Assembly (NCBI RefSeq): GCF_017357425.1 | Contig: NZ_CP014571.1 | Span: 2,418,001 to 2,482,000, forward strand | Source: Arthrobacter sp. D5-1 | Lineage (GTDB): Bacteria; Actinomycetota; Actinomycetes; Actinomycetales; Micrococcaceae | DNA: 64,000 nt | Direction of reading: 5' to 3' | In this document: positions 7,558-16,587 of the stretch, one piece after another | How positions within the stretch are numbered: position 1 is the first letter of the stretch | How the letters are laid out: each line of letters starts with the position of its first letter | Notes under the pieces: generated by a model | What the model saw: the letters and a program-made list of their open reading frames with translations, nothing else | What the model was told of the DNA's origin: nothing | Databases searched by the model: none | Position numbers and translations under genes: made by a program

Positions 7558-8502
7558 CTAGCCGACCGGGCTGTGCTTCGCAAGGTCGGCCGCATTGGTA
7601 GCGGCACTCATGAGGACGGCTGCCCCGAACATGTGCGCACCGACCAGGAGAGCCGGAATTCCGTTGTAGTACTGGGTGAAGCCGATGACAGCCTGCAGCA
7701 GTGTCACGCCGAGCAGCAGGTATGCCGCTGTCCGGAACGGACCGTTGATCTTGTGGCGGACCACCAAGTACACCGCGAACAGCGTTCCGGCCGTGATCAG
7801 GTAAGCGGGGACGGCGTGGATGTGGGAGAAGAGGTCCCAGTCGAGGTCGTTCCGGGGTGCGTCAGCGTCTCCAGCATGAGGCCCGGCACCAGTAACCACG
7901 ACACCCAGCATCACCGACACTGCTGAGAAAACAGCAACGGCCAGCATCACAGGGCGAGCCAAGGCCGGCAGCGCGGGCAGGATCCGGTTCATATGGCCAC
8001 CGGTACGACCATAGGCCCGGTTGACAAGCAGCGTGGCGAAGACCACCAAAGCCATGGAGACCAGGAAGTGCAGGCCCACCACCCATGGGTTGAGGCCGGA
8101 CAAAACAGTGATGCCGCCGATAATTGCCTGGGCCGGGATGCTTGCCAGCAGGCCCAGGGCAAGGATGAACAGGTCGCGGCGTTCTTTGCGGAGGTTCCAC
8201 AAGTACACCAGCATGAGCGCGGCAACGGCTGCGAGGGCGAAGGTCAGCAGGCGGTTCCCGAATTCGATGAACCCGTGGATGCCCATTTCCGGTGTATTGA
8301 CCAGCGAGTCATTGGTGCATCGCGGCCACGTGGGGCAGCCCAGCCCGGAAGCGGTAAGGCGGACGGCACCTCCGGTCACCACGAGGACCGTCTGCCCAAT
8401 GAGTGACAACAAAGCCAGCCGGCGGACGGCCTTATTTACCTCGGTAGGCAGCTTGGACGTGAACCGCTGAACGGTTTTGGGGAGGCGCGATGCCGTGCTC
8501 AC
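7558..8502 (-). CDS. ctaA: Heme A synthase
   Basis: Multi-pass membrane enzyme oxidising heme O to heme A for cytochrome aa3 oxidase, after CtaB. It has 314 residues and about eight hydrophobic helices. Visible features are VVTGGAVRLTASGLGCPTWP, histidines in EFGNRL, GLHFLVSM, HIHAVPAY and VGAHMFG, and a cysteine pair early in the chain (GLGCPTWPRC). The frame stays open upstream to 8613, but GTG at 8502 is preferred because GAGAAGTGAG precedes it and family alignment begins there. It lies downstream of an ABC exporter pair on the same strand, a pairing I recall from other actinobacteria. Confidence 0.93.
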   Translation of the reverse strand: MSTASRLPKTVQRFTSKLPTEVNKAVRRLALLSLIGQTVLVVTGGAVRLTASGLGCPTWPRCTNDSLVNTPEMGIHGFIEFGNRLLTFALAAVAALMLVYLWNLRKERRDLFILALGLLASIPAQAIIGGITVLSGLNPWVVGLHFLVSMALVVFATLLVNRAYGRTGGHMNRILPALPALARPVMLAVAVFSAVSVMLGVVVTGAGPHAGDADAPRNDLDWDLFSHIHAVPAYLITAGTLFAVYLVVRHKINGPFRTAAYLLLGVTLLQAVIGFTQYYNGIPALLVGAHMFGAAVLMSAATNAADLAKHSPVG

Positions 8503-8548
8503 AGTTTTCTCACTTCTCAGTTCTGCATTGTTGTTGGTGCCCGTTGGA

Positions 8549-9313
8549 TTAGTTCCACTTGAACCAGCGTATGGCCGCGGCGCCGGCAAGTACCGTCCAC
8601 AGCAAAAGGACAAGGACCGCCGGGAATGGAACGGCGCCCATCAGGAAAGCGTCGCGGAGCGCCTGGCCAAGGGCGCCCGACGGAAGGAAGTGGACGATGC
8701 CCTGGAGCAGGCCGGGAAGTCGTTCGGACGGGACCACGATGCCGCCCAACGCACCCAACAGGATCCACAGCAGATTGGTGATGGCCAGCGTTGCTTCCGG
8801 GCGGACCGTGCCCGCTACCAGCAGTCCCAGGGCGGTGAAGGCGGCGGCACCGAGAACCAGCAGTCCGAGCCCGGGGAGCCAAGCCTCGGGCCGGGGCTGC
8901 CACCCCAACAAGGCGGCAATGGCGCCCACCACCACTACCTGCAGGAATAGAACCACCAGCACGGCAAGGATCTTGCCGGCAATGAGTCCACCCCTGCCCA
9001 AGGGTGTGGTGGACAGGAACCGGAGGACTCCATAGCGGCGGTCGAAGCCGGTGGCAATACCTTGCCCGGTGAAGGCCGTCGACATCGCGCACAGAGCGAG
9101 GATGCCCGGCGTGGCTACGTCCACACGTGATCCCCCCAGGCCATCCAGGAGGGGCGTCACTACCAGTCCCACCAAAGCCATCAAGGGCAGGACGATGGCA
9201 AGGATCAGCTGTTCGCCGTTCCGCAGCATGGTGATGGTCTCATAGCGTCCCTGCAGCATGATGCGGCGCGGCAGGGATGCGGGTCCCGCGTTGGGGGAGA
9301 GGAGCTTGCTCAT
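8549..9313 (-). CDS. ABC-2 type transporter permease
   Basis: A 254-residue integral membrane protein with about six hydrophobic segments and a C-terminal tryptophan-containing tail (RWFKWN), the usual size for DrrB-like ABC-2 permeases. The start is ATG at 9313, inside the ATGA overlap with the upstream ATPase gene at 9310, giving obligate pairing. The frame extends further upstream, but only into that ATPase gene. Substrate is unknown. Its position between ctaA and the suf operon is conserved in other actinobacteria as I recall, suggesting a link to heme or cytochrome oxidase assembly, but this is inference. Confidence 0.9.
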   Translation of the reverse strand: MSKLLSPNAGPASLPRRIMLQGRYETITMLRNGEQLILAIVLPLMALVGLVVTPLLDGLGGSRVDVATPGILALCAMSTAFTGQGIATGFDRRYGVLRFLSTTPLGRGGLIAGKILAVLVVLFLQVVVVGAIAALLGWQPRPEAWLPGLGLLVLGAAAFTALGLLVAGTVRPEATLAITNLLWILLGALGGIVVPSERLPGLLQGIVHFLPSGALGQALRDAFLMGAVPFPAVLVLLLWTVLAGAAAIRWFKWN

Positions 9314-10275
9314 CGGAGGTCCCTTCCTGAAATGTCCAGGAACACGTCTTCGAGGCTGCGGGCTTCCAGCCGAAGTGAGGCGGGCATGATGTTCCGTTCC
9401 GCCCACCAGGCAGTCAGCGCTGCAAGGTCTTTCGGTGTGATCGCACCCGTGATGGAGTAGCTTCCCGAGCGTGTCTCGGTCAGTTGAAGTCCCGGGCCCA
9501 GTGCGCCGGCAAAGTCGAGTCCGCCCGGAGCATCGAAGTAGAGCGTCCGGTCCGTGATGGGAGAATCCGTGGCGTGGTCATGTCGAAGGAGTTCCGCAAC
9601 CGTTCCCTCCACCACATTGTGGCCGCCGTCGATGATGTAGACGTAGTCGGCCAGACGCTCGGCGTCGTCCATCAGGTGCGTGGTCAGGACAATTCCCATG
9701 CCGGCGTCCCGAAGTTCGGCGATCAGGTCGAAAACCATCTGGCGCGATTGCGGATCCAGCCCCGCACTGGGCTCATCCAGGAACAGGATCTCCGGGTTTC
9801 CCACCAAGGCTGCCGCCAGGGCGAGGCGTTGCTTTTGGCCGCCGGAAAGCCGACGGACGCTGGTCCTGCTGAACTGGCCGATTCCCAACCGTTCCACCAG
9901 CGCGTCAACATCCATGGGGTTTTGGTACATACCGGCCACGTGCCGCAACAGCGGGATGGGACGGGCCGACGGCGGCAGCCCGCCGTCCTGGAGCATGACG
10001 CCCACGCGGGACCTCAAGTCGGCGCCGGCCGCATCGGGGTCCGCGCCGAGGAGCGAGATACTCCCGCCGGTCCGCTTTTGCAGTCCTTGCGCACATTCAA
10101 GGGTGGTGGTCTTGCCGGCTCCATTGGCGCCGAGGAGGGCGGTCACCTGGCCGCGCTCCGCAACCAGGGACAGTCCGCTGACCACCCGGAGCATTTTGCC
10201 GTCAAGGGAGGCCAGGGGGCCTACATCCTTAATGAGTCCGTCTATGGTGAGGACAGGGGATTCGGGTGAGCGCAC
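9310..10275 (-). CDS. ABC transporter ATP-binding protein (DrrA-like)
   Basis: A 321-residue ATPase with Walker A GANGAGKTTT, signature RRLSGGQKQRLALAAAL, Walker B EILFLDEPSAGLDPQ and H-loop TTHLMDDA. A C-terminal extension of roughly 90 residues is typical of DrrA-type exporters. It pairs with the overlapping permease at 8549-9313. The start is GTG at 10275. A TAGAAT hexamer ends only about 6 bases before it, so the transcript may be leaderless. It is divergent from sufR across about 109 bases, so iron-sulfur status could affect both. Confidence 0.92.
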   Translation of the reverse strand: MRSPESPVLTIDGLIKDVGPLASLDGKMLRVVSGLSLVAERGQVTALLGANGAGKTTTLECAQGLQKRTGGSISLLGADPDAAGADLRSRVGVMLQDGGLPPSARPIPLLRHVAGMYQNPMDVDALVERLGIGQFSRTSVRRLSGGQKQRLALAAALVGNPEILFLDEPSAGLDPQSRQMVFDLIAELRDAGMGIVLTTHLMDDAERLADYVYIIDGGHNVVEGTVAELLRHDHATDSPITDRTLYFDAPGGLDFAGALGPGLQLTETRSGSYSITGAITPKDLAALTAWWAERNIMPASLRLEARSLEDVFLDISGRDLR

Positions 10276-10384
10276 CAGAGTATTCTACGTGAAGTAGTAC
10301 GGTCACACTTGGCGGGCGGCTGAGGTCAGTCTTGCCTTACTGGATGCATGAAACAAATTACGACATGATTGTGTTGTGTATTCC
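10276..10384. promoter_or_regulatory. Divergent ABC exporter / sufR control region
   Basis: A short AT-richer stretch between two divergent genes. It contains the inverted repeat CTACGTGAAGTAG at 10285-10297, overlapping the probable -10 (TAGAAT on the minus strand) of the ABC operon. Toward sufR, TTGCCT at 10332-10337 could be a -35 box with AAATTA at 10355-10360 as a weak -10. No Shine-Dalgarno precedes the sufR start. Confidence 0.45.
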
Positions 10385-11206
10385 ATGAGCAGTCCAACTT
10401 CCATGCCCTCACCACGGCATGCTGCAGCGGCGGGGGCATTCGCTGCCCCACATGCGCTGCCGGACGCGGATGACCGTACAAGGGACCGGGTGCTGAGCGC
10501 CGTCCTCGAAAACGGTCCGGTGAGCGCCGCTGAACTCGGCGACCTCCTCGGTTTCACGCCGGCTGCGGTCCGCCGCCACCTTGACCACTTGGAACGCAGC
10601 GGCGTCATTGAGGTCAAACGTGTGGCAAAGGCTGGTTCCGGGGCGGGACGTCCCGCGCGCCGCTACGTCCTAAGCTCCCAGGGGCAGTCCACTCTGGGCG
10701 ACGACTACCTGAACATCGCCAGTTCGGCGCTCCGCCGCCTCCAGGAACTCGCCGGCGAAGAGGCAGTCCGTGAATACGCGGAGGAACGCTTCTCCGACAT
10801 GGAACGGCGCTACGCCCCCGAGGTCGACGCCGCCGGAGATGACATCACCGCCCGGGCCATGGCACTCTCCAAGGCCCTGAGCCGCGACCGCTTCGTGGCG
10901 TCAGCACACTCCATTGAGGCCAAAGCCCCGTTGCCGGCTGCGCTGTCCAGCGTTCAGTTGTGCCAGGGTCATTGCCCCATCCAGCGGCTCGCCGCGGAGT
11001 TTCCCGTTTTTTGCGATACCGAGACCAAGGTCTTCTCGCGTTTGGTCGGCGTCGATGTCCGGCGCCTCTCCACACTCGCGCAGGGCGGCCATGTCTGCAC
11101 CACCCACATACCTACCGGGCGCCCGGCTGCCACGGCATCCCCAGATGTCGCAGAGCAGACCGGGAACCCGTACCAGGAATCAAACAACCAGCAAGAAAGG
11201 CCGTGA
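10385..11206 (+). CDS. sufR: SufR-type iron-sulfur-sensing transcriptional regulator
   Basis: A 273-residue DeoR/ArsR-like winged-helix regulator leading the suf operon. The DNA-binding part is near residues 35-100 ([36 protein letters not shown]). The C-terminal cluster-binding cysteines are in [17 protein letters not shown] and HVCTTHIP, the pattern expected for an Fe-S ligand set. It should repress the operon when clusters are plentiful. ATG at 10385 is chosen; GTG at 10376 is in frame and equally poor in ribosome-binding signal. Its stop overlaps the sufB start by one base (TGATG). Confidence 0.92.
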   Translation: MSSPTSMPSPRHAAAAGAFAAPHALPDADDRTRDRVLSAVLENGPVSAAELGDLLGFTPAAVRRHLDHLERSGVIEVKRVAKAGSGAGRPARRYVLSSQGQSTLGDDYLNIASSALRRLQELAGEEAVREYAEERFSDMERRYAPEVDAAGDDITARAMALSKALSRDRFVASAHSIEAKAPLPAALSSVQLCQGHCPIQRLAAEFPVFCDTETKVFSRLVGVDVRRLSTLAQGGHVCTTHIPTGRPAATASPDVAEQTGNPYQESNNQQERP

Positions 11207-12669
11207 TGACGGACCAAATAGCAGAGAAAGCGGTAGCTGACGGCACTGTGATCTCGGAGATTCTGGAGAAGAATCCCGAACTGCACGGTATCGGAAACTA
11301 CGAGTACGGCTGGGCCGACAAGAACGACGTAGGCGCAAACGCCCGTCGTGGCCTCAACGAGGAGGTCGTCCGCGACATCTCCTCGAAGAAGAACGAGCCC
11401 GAATGGATGCTCGATCTGCGGCTTAAGGGCCTGAAGTACTTCGACCGCAAGCCCATGCCTACCTGGGGTGCAGACCTCTCCGGCATTGACTTCGACAACA
11501 TCAAGTACTTTGTGCGTTCCACCGAGAAGCAGGCGGCAACGTGGGAAGATCTTCCGGAAGACATCCGGAACACTTACGAGAAGCTGGGCATCCCGGAAGC
11601 TGAGCGCAGCCGCCTCGTCTCGGGCGTCGCTGCCCAGTACGAGTCCGAGGTGGTCTACCACCAGATCCGCGAGGACCTTGAAGCCCAAGGCGTCATCTTC
11701 CTGGACACTGACACCGCACTGCGCGAGCACCCGGAGATCTTCCAGGAGTACTTCGGCACCATCATTCCGGTGGGCGACAACAAGTTCGCATCGCTGAACA
11801 CGGCTGTCTGGTCAGGCGGTTCCTTCGTGTACGTGCCCAAGGGTGTCCACGTGGACATTCCGCTGCAGGCCTACTTCCGTATCAACACGGAAAACATGGG
11901 CCAGTTCGAGCGCACGCTGATCATCGCCGATGAGGACTCCTACGTTCACTACATCGAGGGCTGCACGGCTCCGATCTACACCTCGGATTCCCTGCACTCG
12001 GCCGTTGTGGAGATCATCGTGAAGAAGGGCGCCCGCGTCCGCTACACGACCATTCAGAACTGGTCCACCAACGTGTACAACCTGGTCACCAAGCGCGCCA
12101 TCTGCGAAGAGGGCGCCACCATGGAGTGGATCGATGGCAACATCGGTTCCAAGGTGACCATGAAGTACCCGGCCGTGTACCTTGTGGGCGAGCACGCCAA
12201 GGGTGAGACGCTGTCCATCGCCTTCGCCGGCGAGGGCCAGCACCAGGACACGGGCTCCAAGATGGTGCACATCGCACCGAATACCAAGAGTTCCATCATT
12301 TCCAAGTCCGTGGCCCGCGGCGGCGGACGTGCTGCTTACCGCGGCCTCGTCCAGGTCCGCGAAGGCGCCAAGCACTCGGCCAACACGGTCCGTTGCGATG
12401 CCCTCCTGGTGGACACCATTTCCCGCTCGGACACGTACCCGTACATCGACATCCGCGAGGATGACGTTGTCATGGGCCACGAGGCCACCGTTTCCCGCGT
12501 CAGCGAAGAGCAGCTCTTCTATCTGATGTCCCGCGGTATGCCTGAAGACGAGGCCATGGCCATGATCGTGCGCGGCTTCATTGAGCCGATCGCCCGTGAA
12601 CTGCCCATGGAATACGCCCTTGAGCTGAACCGCTTGATTGAACTGCAGATGGAAGGGTCCGTCGGTTAA
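11206..12669 (+). CDS. sufB: Fe-S cluster assembly protein SufB
   Basis: Scaffold subunit of the cytoplasmic SufBCD complex, which builds Fe-S clusters on SufC ATPase action. It is 487 residues, near the usual 470-480. The beta-helix core includes [26 protein letters not shown] (the conserved cysteine region) and the C-terminal helical part [19 protein letters not shown]. The frame is open well upstream into sufR, but ATG at 11206 is the start: AAGAAAGG precedes it and the TGATG junction couples it to sufR. sufD follows after two bases. Confidence 0.96.
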   Translation: MTDQIAEKAVADGTVISEILEKNPELHGIGNYEYGWADKNDVGANARRGLNEEVVRDISSKKNEPEWMLDLRLKGLKYFDRKPMPTWGADLSGIDFDNIKYFVRSTEKQAATWEDLPEDIRNTYEKLGIPEAERSRLVSGVAAQYESEVVYHQIREDLEAQGVIFLDTDTALREHPEIFQEYFGTIIPVGDNKFASLNTAVWSGGSFVYVPKGVHVDIPLQAYFRINTENMGQFERTLIIADEDSYVHYIEGCTAPIYTSDSLHSAVVEIIVKKGARVRYTTIQNWSTNVYNLVTKRAICEEGATMEWIDGNIGSKVTMKYPAVYLVGEHAKGETLSIAFAGEGQHQDTGSKMVHIAPNTKSSIISKSVARGGGRAAYRGLVQVREGAKHSANTVRCDALLVDTISRSDTYPYIDIREDDVVMGHEATVSRVSEEQLFYLMSRGMPEDEAMAMIVRGFIEPIARELPMEYALELNRLIELQMEGSVG

Positions 12670-12671
12670 CA

Positions 12672-13985
12672 ATGACTGATATCACTACTGAAAAGGCGCG
12701 CATCGGCGCGCCCTCGGCCCAGCCGTTTATCAACGGCTTCACCGAGGAAGGCGAGAACCTTTCGCCCGTGAACACCGGAACGAACACCAGCACGACGTCG
12801 GAGCAGCCTTCCGCTGGTCCGCTGGCCGGCGCTTCGGCCAAGAGCCACTCGCATGGTGGCGGCGTAGGCATCCCGGACAGCTCCCGTGCAGGCCGCCTCA
12901 CCTCCTACAAGCTGGCAGACTTCAAGCCCCTGAACGGACTTGAAGAAGACTGGCGCTTCACTCCGCTGAAGCGGCTTCGCGGCCTTCACACCGACGTCCT
13001 CAACGGCGCAGCCCCGGCTGTCAGCGTCACCGCACCCGCCGGCGTCGTTGTTGAAACCGTTGGTCGCAATGACCAGCGCATCGGCCAGGCAGCCATCCCG
13101 GAGGACCTTGTGTCCGCCAACGCCTGGGAGAACTTCGCCGAGGCCACGGTCATCACCGTGCCCGCCGAGCTGCAGGCCGAGAGTGAAGTTTCGGTCCTGA
13201 TCACCGGTGCGGGCGAGGCACCATCTGCCCAGCACATCGTGATTGTGGCAGAACGCTTCTCCAAGGGTGTCGTAGTCCTGGACCACCAGGGCACCGCGGT
13301 TGTCTCCGAGAACGTGGAAATCATCGTTGAAGACGGTGCTGAACTGACCGTTGTCTCCTTGCAGGAATGGGCAGACAACGCTGTCCACGCGTCATCGCAG
13401 CAGGCAAAGATCGGCCGCGACGCCAAGTTCAAGCACATCGTGGTCAGCCTTGGCGGCGACCTCGTTCGCGTCACGCCGTCCACGCGCTTCACGGCTCCCG
13501 GTGCCGACGTCGAGATGTTCGGCCTGTACTTCGCCGATGCCGGACAGCACCTTGAGCAGCGCCTCTTCGTTGACCACGCAGTGGCCAACTGCAAGTCGCG
13601 CGTTCTCTACAAGGGTGCGCTCCAGGGCCGCAATGCCCACAGCGTGTGGGTCGGCGACGTCCTGATCCGCAAGGAAGCAGAGGGCACGGACACCTACGAG
13701 GCCAACCGCAACCTGGTCCTCACGGACGGTGCCCGCGCCGACTCCGTACCCAACCTCGAAATCGAAACCGGCTTGATCGAGGGTGCTGGCCACGCCAGTG
13801 CCACCGGCCGGTTCGACGACGAACACCTGTTCTACCTCATGGCCCGCGGCATCCCCGAGAAGGTTGCCCGCCGCCTGGTGGTCCGAGGCTTCCTCAACGA
13901 GATCATCCAGCAGATCAAGGTCCCGGCAATCGAAGATCGCCTGACCGCAGCTGTTGAGCGCGAACTCGCCGCGACCGACAACTAA
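12672..13985 (+). CDS. sufD: Fe-S cluster assembly protein SufD
   Basis: SufB partner in the SufBC2D complex, 437 residues. The first 80 or so are low-complexity (TGTNTSTTSEQPSAGPL), then DWRFTPLKRLRGL and the beta-helix core. The SufB/D family C-terminal block HLFYLMARGIPEKVARRLVV and the HSVWVGDVLIRKEA region are present. It lies two bases after sufB and 21 before the Rieske gene, so all are surely cotranscribed. The long antisense frames across this gene are GC-driven shadows. Confidence 0.95.
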   Translation: MTDITTEKARIGAPSAQPFINGFTEEGENLSPVNTGTNTSTTSEQPSAGPLAGASAKSHSHGGGVGIPDSSRAGRLTSYKLADFKPLNGLEEDWRFTPLKRLRGLHTDVLNGAAPAVSVTAPAGVVVETVGRNDQRIGQAAIPEDLVSANAWENFAEATVITVPAELQAESEVSVLITGAGEAPSAQHIVIVAERFSKGVVVLDHQGTAVVSENVEIIVEDGAELTVVSLQEWADNAVHASSQQAKIGRDAKFKHIVVSLGGDLVRVTPSTRFTAPGADVEMFGLYFADAGQHLEQRLFVDHAVANCKSRVLYKGALQGRNAHSVWVGDVLIRKEAEGTDTYEANRNLVLTDGARADSVPNLEIETGLIEGAGHASATGRFDDEHLFYLMARGIPEKVARRLVVRGFLNEIIQQIKVPAIEDRLTAAVERELAATDN

Positions 13986-14006
13986 GACAGGCCAGGCAGA
14001 GCAACA

Positions 14007-14363
14007 ATGAGTGAAGAAACCAAGGGCGAACTGGTATGCAACGCCAATGACATCCAGGTCAAGCAGGCGCTGCGCGTCCTGATCGATGACTACCCCGTAG
14101 CCATCGTCAAGGACTCGATGGGCGAGATCCACGCCATCGCCGATACTTGCTCGCACGCGGACATCTCTTTGTCCGAGGGTGAGGTTGAAGGCTGCGCGAT
14201 CGAGTGCTGGGGCCACGGGTCCCAGTTTGACCTCCGCAGCGGACAGCCGCTCCAGCTGCCTGCTTATGACCCCGTCCCTGTTTTCGCCGTCACCATCGAC
14301 GGAGACGACGTGTATGTGGACGTGACCAACGTTGTGAACGGCGCCTCGGTAGATCACTACTGA
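14007..14363 (+). CDS. Rieske-type [2Fe-2S] ferredoxin within the suf operon
   Basis: A 118-residue soluble Rieske ferredoxin of the non-heme oxygenase-component type. Ligands are Cys48 and His50 (CSHAD) and Cys67 and His70 (CWGHGSQF), within the fold ending PAYDPVPVFAVTIDGDDVYV. It sits between sufD and sufC, as an electron carrier or early recipient of Suf-built clusters. Its exact partner is unknown. The start is ATG at 14007, with only a weak purine-rich site (CAGGCAGAG) upstream. A 43-base gap with GAAAGAAAGAAG leads into sufC. Confidence 0.92.
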   Translation: MSEETKGELVCNANDIQVKQALRVLIDDYPVAIVKDSMGEIHAIADTCSHADISLSEGEVEGCAIECWGHGSQFDLRSGQPLQLPAYDPVPVFAVTIDGDDVYVDVTNVVNGASVDHY

Positions 14364-14406
14364 GCGCCCAGTACCGCCAGACTTACGAACGGAAAGAAAG
14401 AAGAGC

Positions 14407-15192
<786 letters not shown>

Positions 15193-15205
15193 TTAGGATC
15201 GTTTC

Positions 15206-15538
15206 ATGACCGAAATCAACACGGCGCGCACCAGCCTCGAGGACGTCGAGGAAGCGCTCAAGGACGTCATTGACCCCGAACTCGGGGTCAACATTGTGGA
15301 CTTGGGCCTTCTTTACGGACTGAAGTACTCCGACGACGACGGCGCCCTCCTGATCGACATGACGTTGACCACTGCGGCCTGCCCGCTGACGGACGTGCTT
15401 GAAGAGCAGGTAGGCAAGTCCCTTGACGGCGTGGTTGATGATTGGCGCCTGAACTGGGTATGGATGCCGCCATGGGGTCCCGAGCGGATCACCGATGACG
15501 GCAAGGACCAGATGCGGGCCCTCGGCTTCAACATCTGA
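15206..15538 (+). CDS. sufT: SufT / DUF59 (MIP18-family) metal-sulfur cluster protein
   Basis: A 110-residue protein of the DUF59 family, which assists Fe-S cluster carriage or maturation. It shows DVIDPELGVNIVDLGLLY, the family hallmark, and TLTTAACPLTDVLEEQV with the conserved cysteine. The C-terminus WMPPWGPERITDDGKDQMRALGFNI is typical. It starts 13 bases after sufC and ends the operon ahead of a strong hairpin. In several other actinobacteria it follows sufS-sufU; here it follows sufC directly. Confidence 0.93.
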   Translation: MTEINTARTSLEDVEEALKDVIDPELGVNIVDLGLLYGLKYSDDDGALLIDMTLTTAACPLTDVLEEQVGKSLDGVVDDWRLNWVWMPPWGPERITDDGKDQMRALGFNI

Positions 15539-15568
15539 TCAGCAGTCTCCGCTCGCTTCCTGCGGGCA

Positions 15569-15609
15569 AAAGGAAGGGTTCCGGGCCATCGGCCTGGAAC
15601 CCTTCCTTT
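15569..15609. terminator. Bidirectional terminator, suf operon / ypfJ
   Basis: A perfect 14-bp stem, AAAGGAAGGGTTCC (15569-15582) with GGAACCCTTCCTTT (15596-15609), and a 13-base loop that can pair further (GGCC...GGCC). A-rich and T-rich flanks let it end both the suf operon and the convergent metallopeptidase gene. Confidence 0.85.
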
Positions 15610-15626
15610 GTCGTTTGCCCGCTGCA

Positions 15627-16526
15627 CTAAGGCGTGGGTACCCCAAACGTGTCGCATTTGTTGATGTCGCCCGTGGTGTATCCCTGATAGAACCACTTTT
15701 GCCGCTGCTCACTGGAGCCGTGAGTCCATGACTCAGGGGAGACGCGCCCTGTAGCCGCCTCCTGGATGCGGTCATCGCCGACCGCGGAAGCAGCGGAGAG
15801 CGCATCCTGCAGATCCTGCTCGGTCAGGGGATCAAGGAAGGGCCTGCCGCTGGCATCCGTTTGCGTCGTTGCATGCCTGACCCACAAACCCGCATAGCAG
15901 TCAGCCTGCAGTTCCACCCTGACGGCACCCGACTGCGGGCCCTGGGGATCCTGCTGTGCCTGATCCAGGTTTCCGAGGACATTCTGGACATGGTGTCCGA
16001 ACTCGTGGGCCACTACATACTCCTGCGCCAGCGGTCCTCCGGAGGACCCAAAGCGGGTCACCAGTTCGTCGAAAAAGCCAGGGTCAAAATACGCGGTGGT
16101 GTCTGCAGGGCAATAGAACGGACCCACAGCGCTGGTGGCTGCACCACAGCCGGTGTTGGTGGCCGCACTGAAGATGACGGTCTTGGGGCGCGGATACTGG
16201 ACGTTGTAGTCGGCCAGGTAGTCAGGCCAGAAAGCGTTCAGGCTGTTCACCGTTCCAGTGATGCGGCAATCCAGTCGTTTGTCCGCGTCAGCTCCGGTCT
16301 GGCATTCCTGGACACCTCCGGCGCCGCCACTTTCGACGGCGGGCGGCTGGGTTCCGCTGCCTGTCAGGTCGCCCAGGATGTTGGGGTTTATACCGAAGAG
16401 TGCCAGCAGCAGGACCACGATCCCGCCGCCAATGCCACCGCCGATCTTGGTCCCGCGGCCCATTCCACTGCCACGTCGGTCCTCCACCTGGGAGGGGTCA
16501 AGCTGTGCGCCGTCATTGAAACTCAT
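15627..16526 (-). CDS. YpfJ-family neutral zinc metallopeptidase (membrane-anchored)
   Basis: A 299-residue protein. After a hydrophilic N-terminus containing GSGMGRGTKIGG comes one transmembrane helix (GGIVVLLLALFGINP, near residues 35-50). An extracytoplasmic domain follows with the zinc site VVAHEFGHHVQN (HExxH) and TAYFDPGFFDEL. These are the marks of the YpfJ/zinc-binding neutral peptidase family, whose substrates are poorly known. Several cysteines in the exported domain could form disulfides. The start is ATG at 16526; the frame continues upstream but overlaps the control region of the next gene. Confidence 0.9.
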   Translation of the reverse strand: MSFNDGAQLDPSQVEDRRGSGMGRGTKIGGGIGGGIVVLLLALFGINPNILGDLTGSGTQPPAVESGGAGGVQECQTGADADKRLDCRITGTVNSLNAFWPDYLADYNVQYPRPKTVIFSAATNTGCGAATSAVGPFYCPADTTAYFDPGFFDELVTRFGSSGGPLAQEYVVAHEFGHHVQNVLGNLDQAQQDPQGPQSGAVRVELQADCYAGLWVRHATTQTDASGRPFLDPLTEQDLQDALSAASAVGDDRIQEAATGRVSPESWTHGSSEQRQKWFYQGYTTGDINKCDTFGVPTP

Positions 16527-16534
16527 ACAGTCAG

Positions 16535-16550
16535 AATAGACGTCACTATT
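16535..16550. promoter_or_regulatory. Palindrome AATAG-N6-CTATT between ypfJ and the ligase gene
   Basis: The inverted repeat AATAGACGTCACTATT lies 8 bases upstream of the ypfJ start and about 37 bases before the ligase start. A TAAAAT at 16575-16580 sits directly before the ligase start codons, so the ligase mRNA may be leaderless with this palindrome near its -35 region. Operator function is inferred. Confidence 0.35.
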
Positions 16551-16587
16551 GGTGCCCGGCGCCTGACACTGCCGTAAAATCGTGAGG

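Noticed and set aside
10276..10384. A mycobacterial-type SufR operator (ACACT-N5-TGTGA)
   Set aside because: I looked for it upstream of sufR and found only unpaired halves such as TCACACTT; the inverted repeat reported there has a different sequence.
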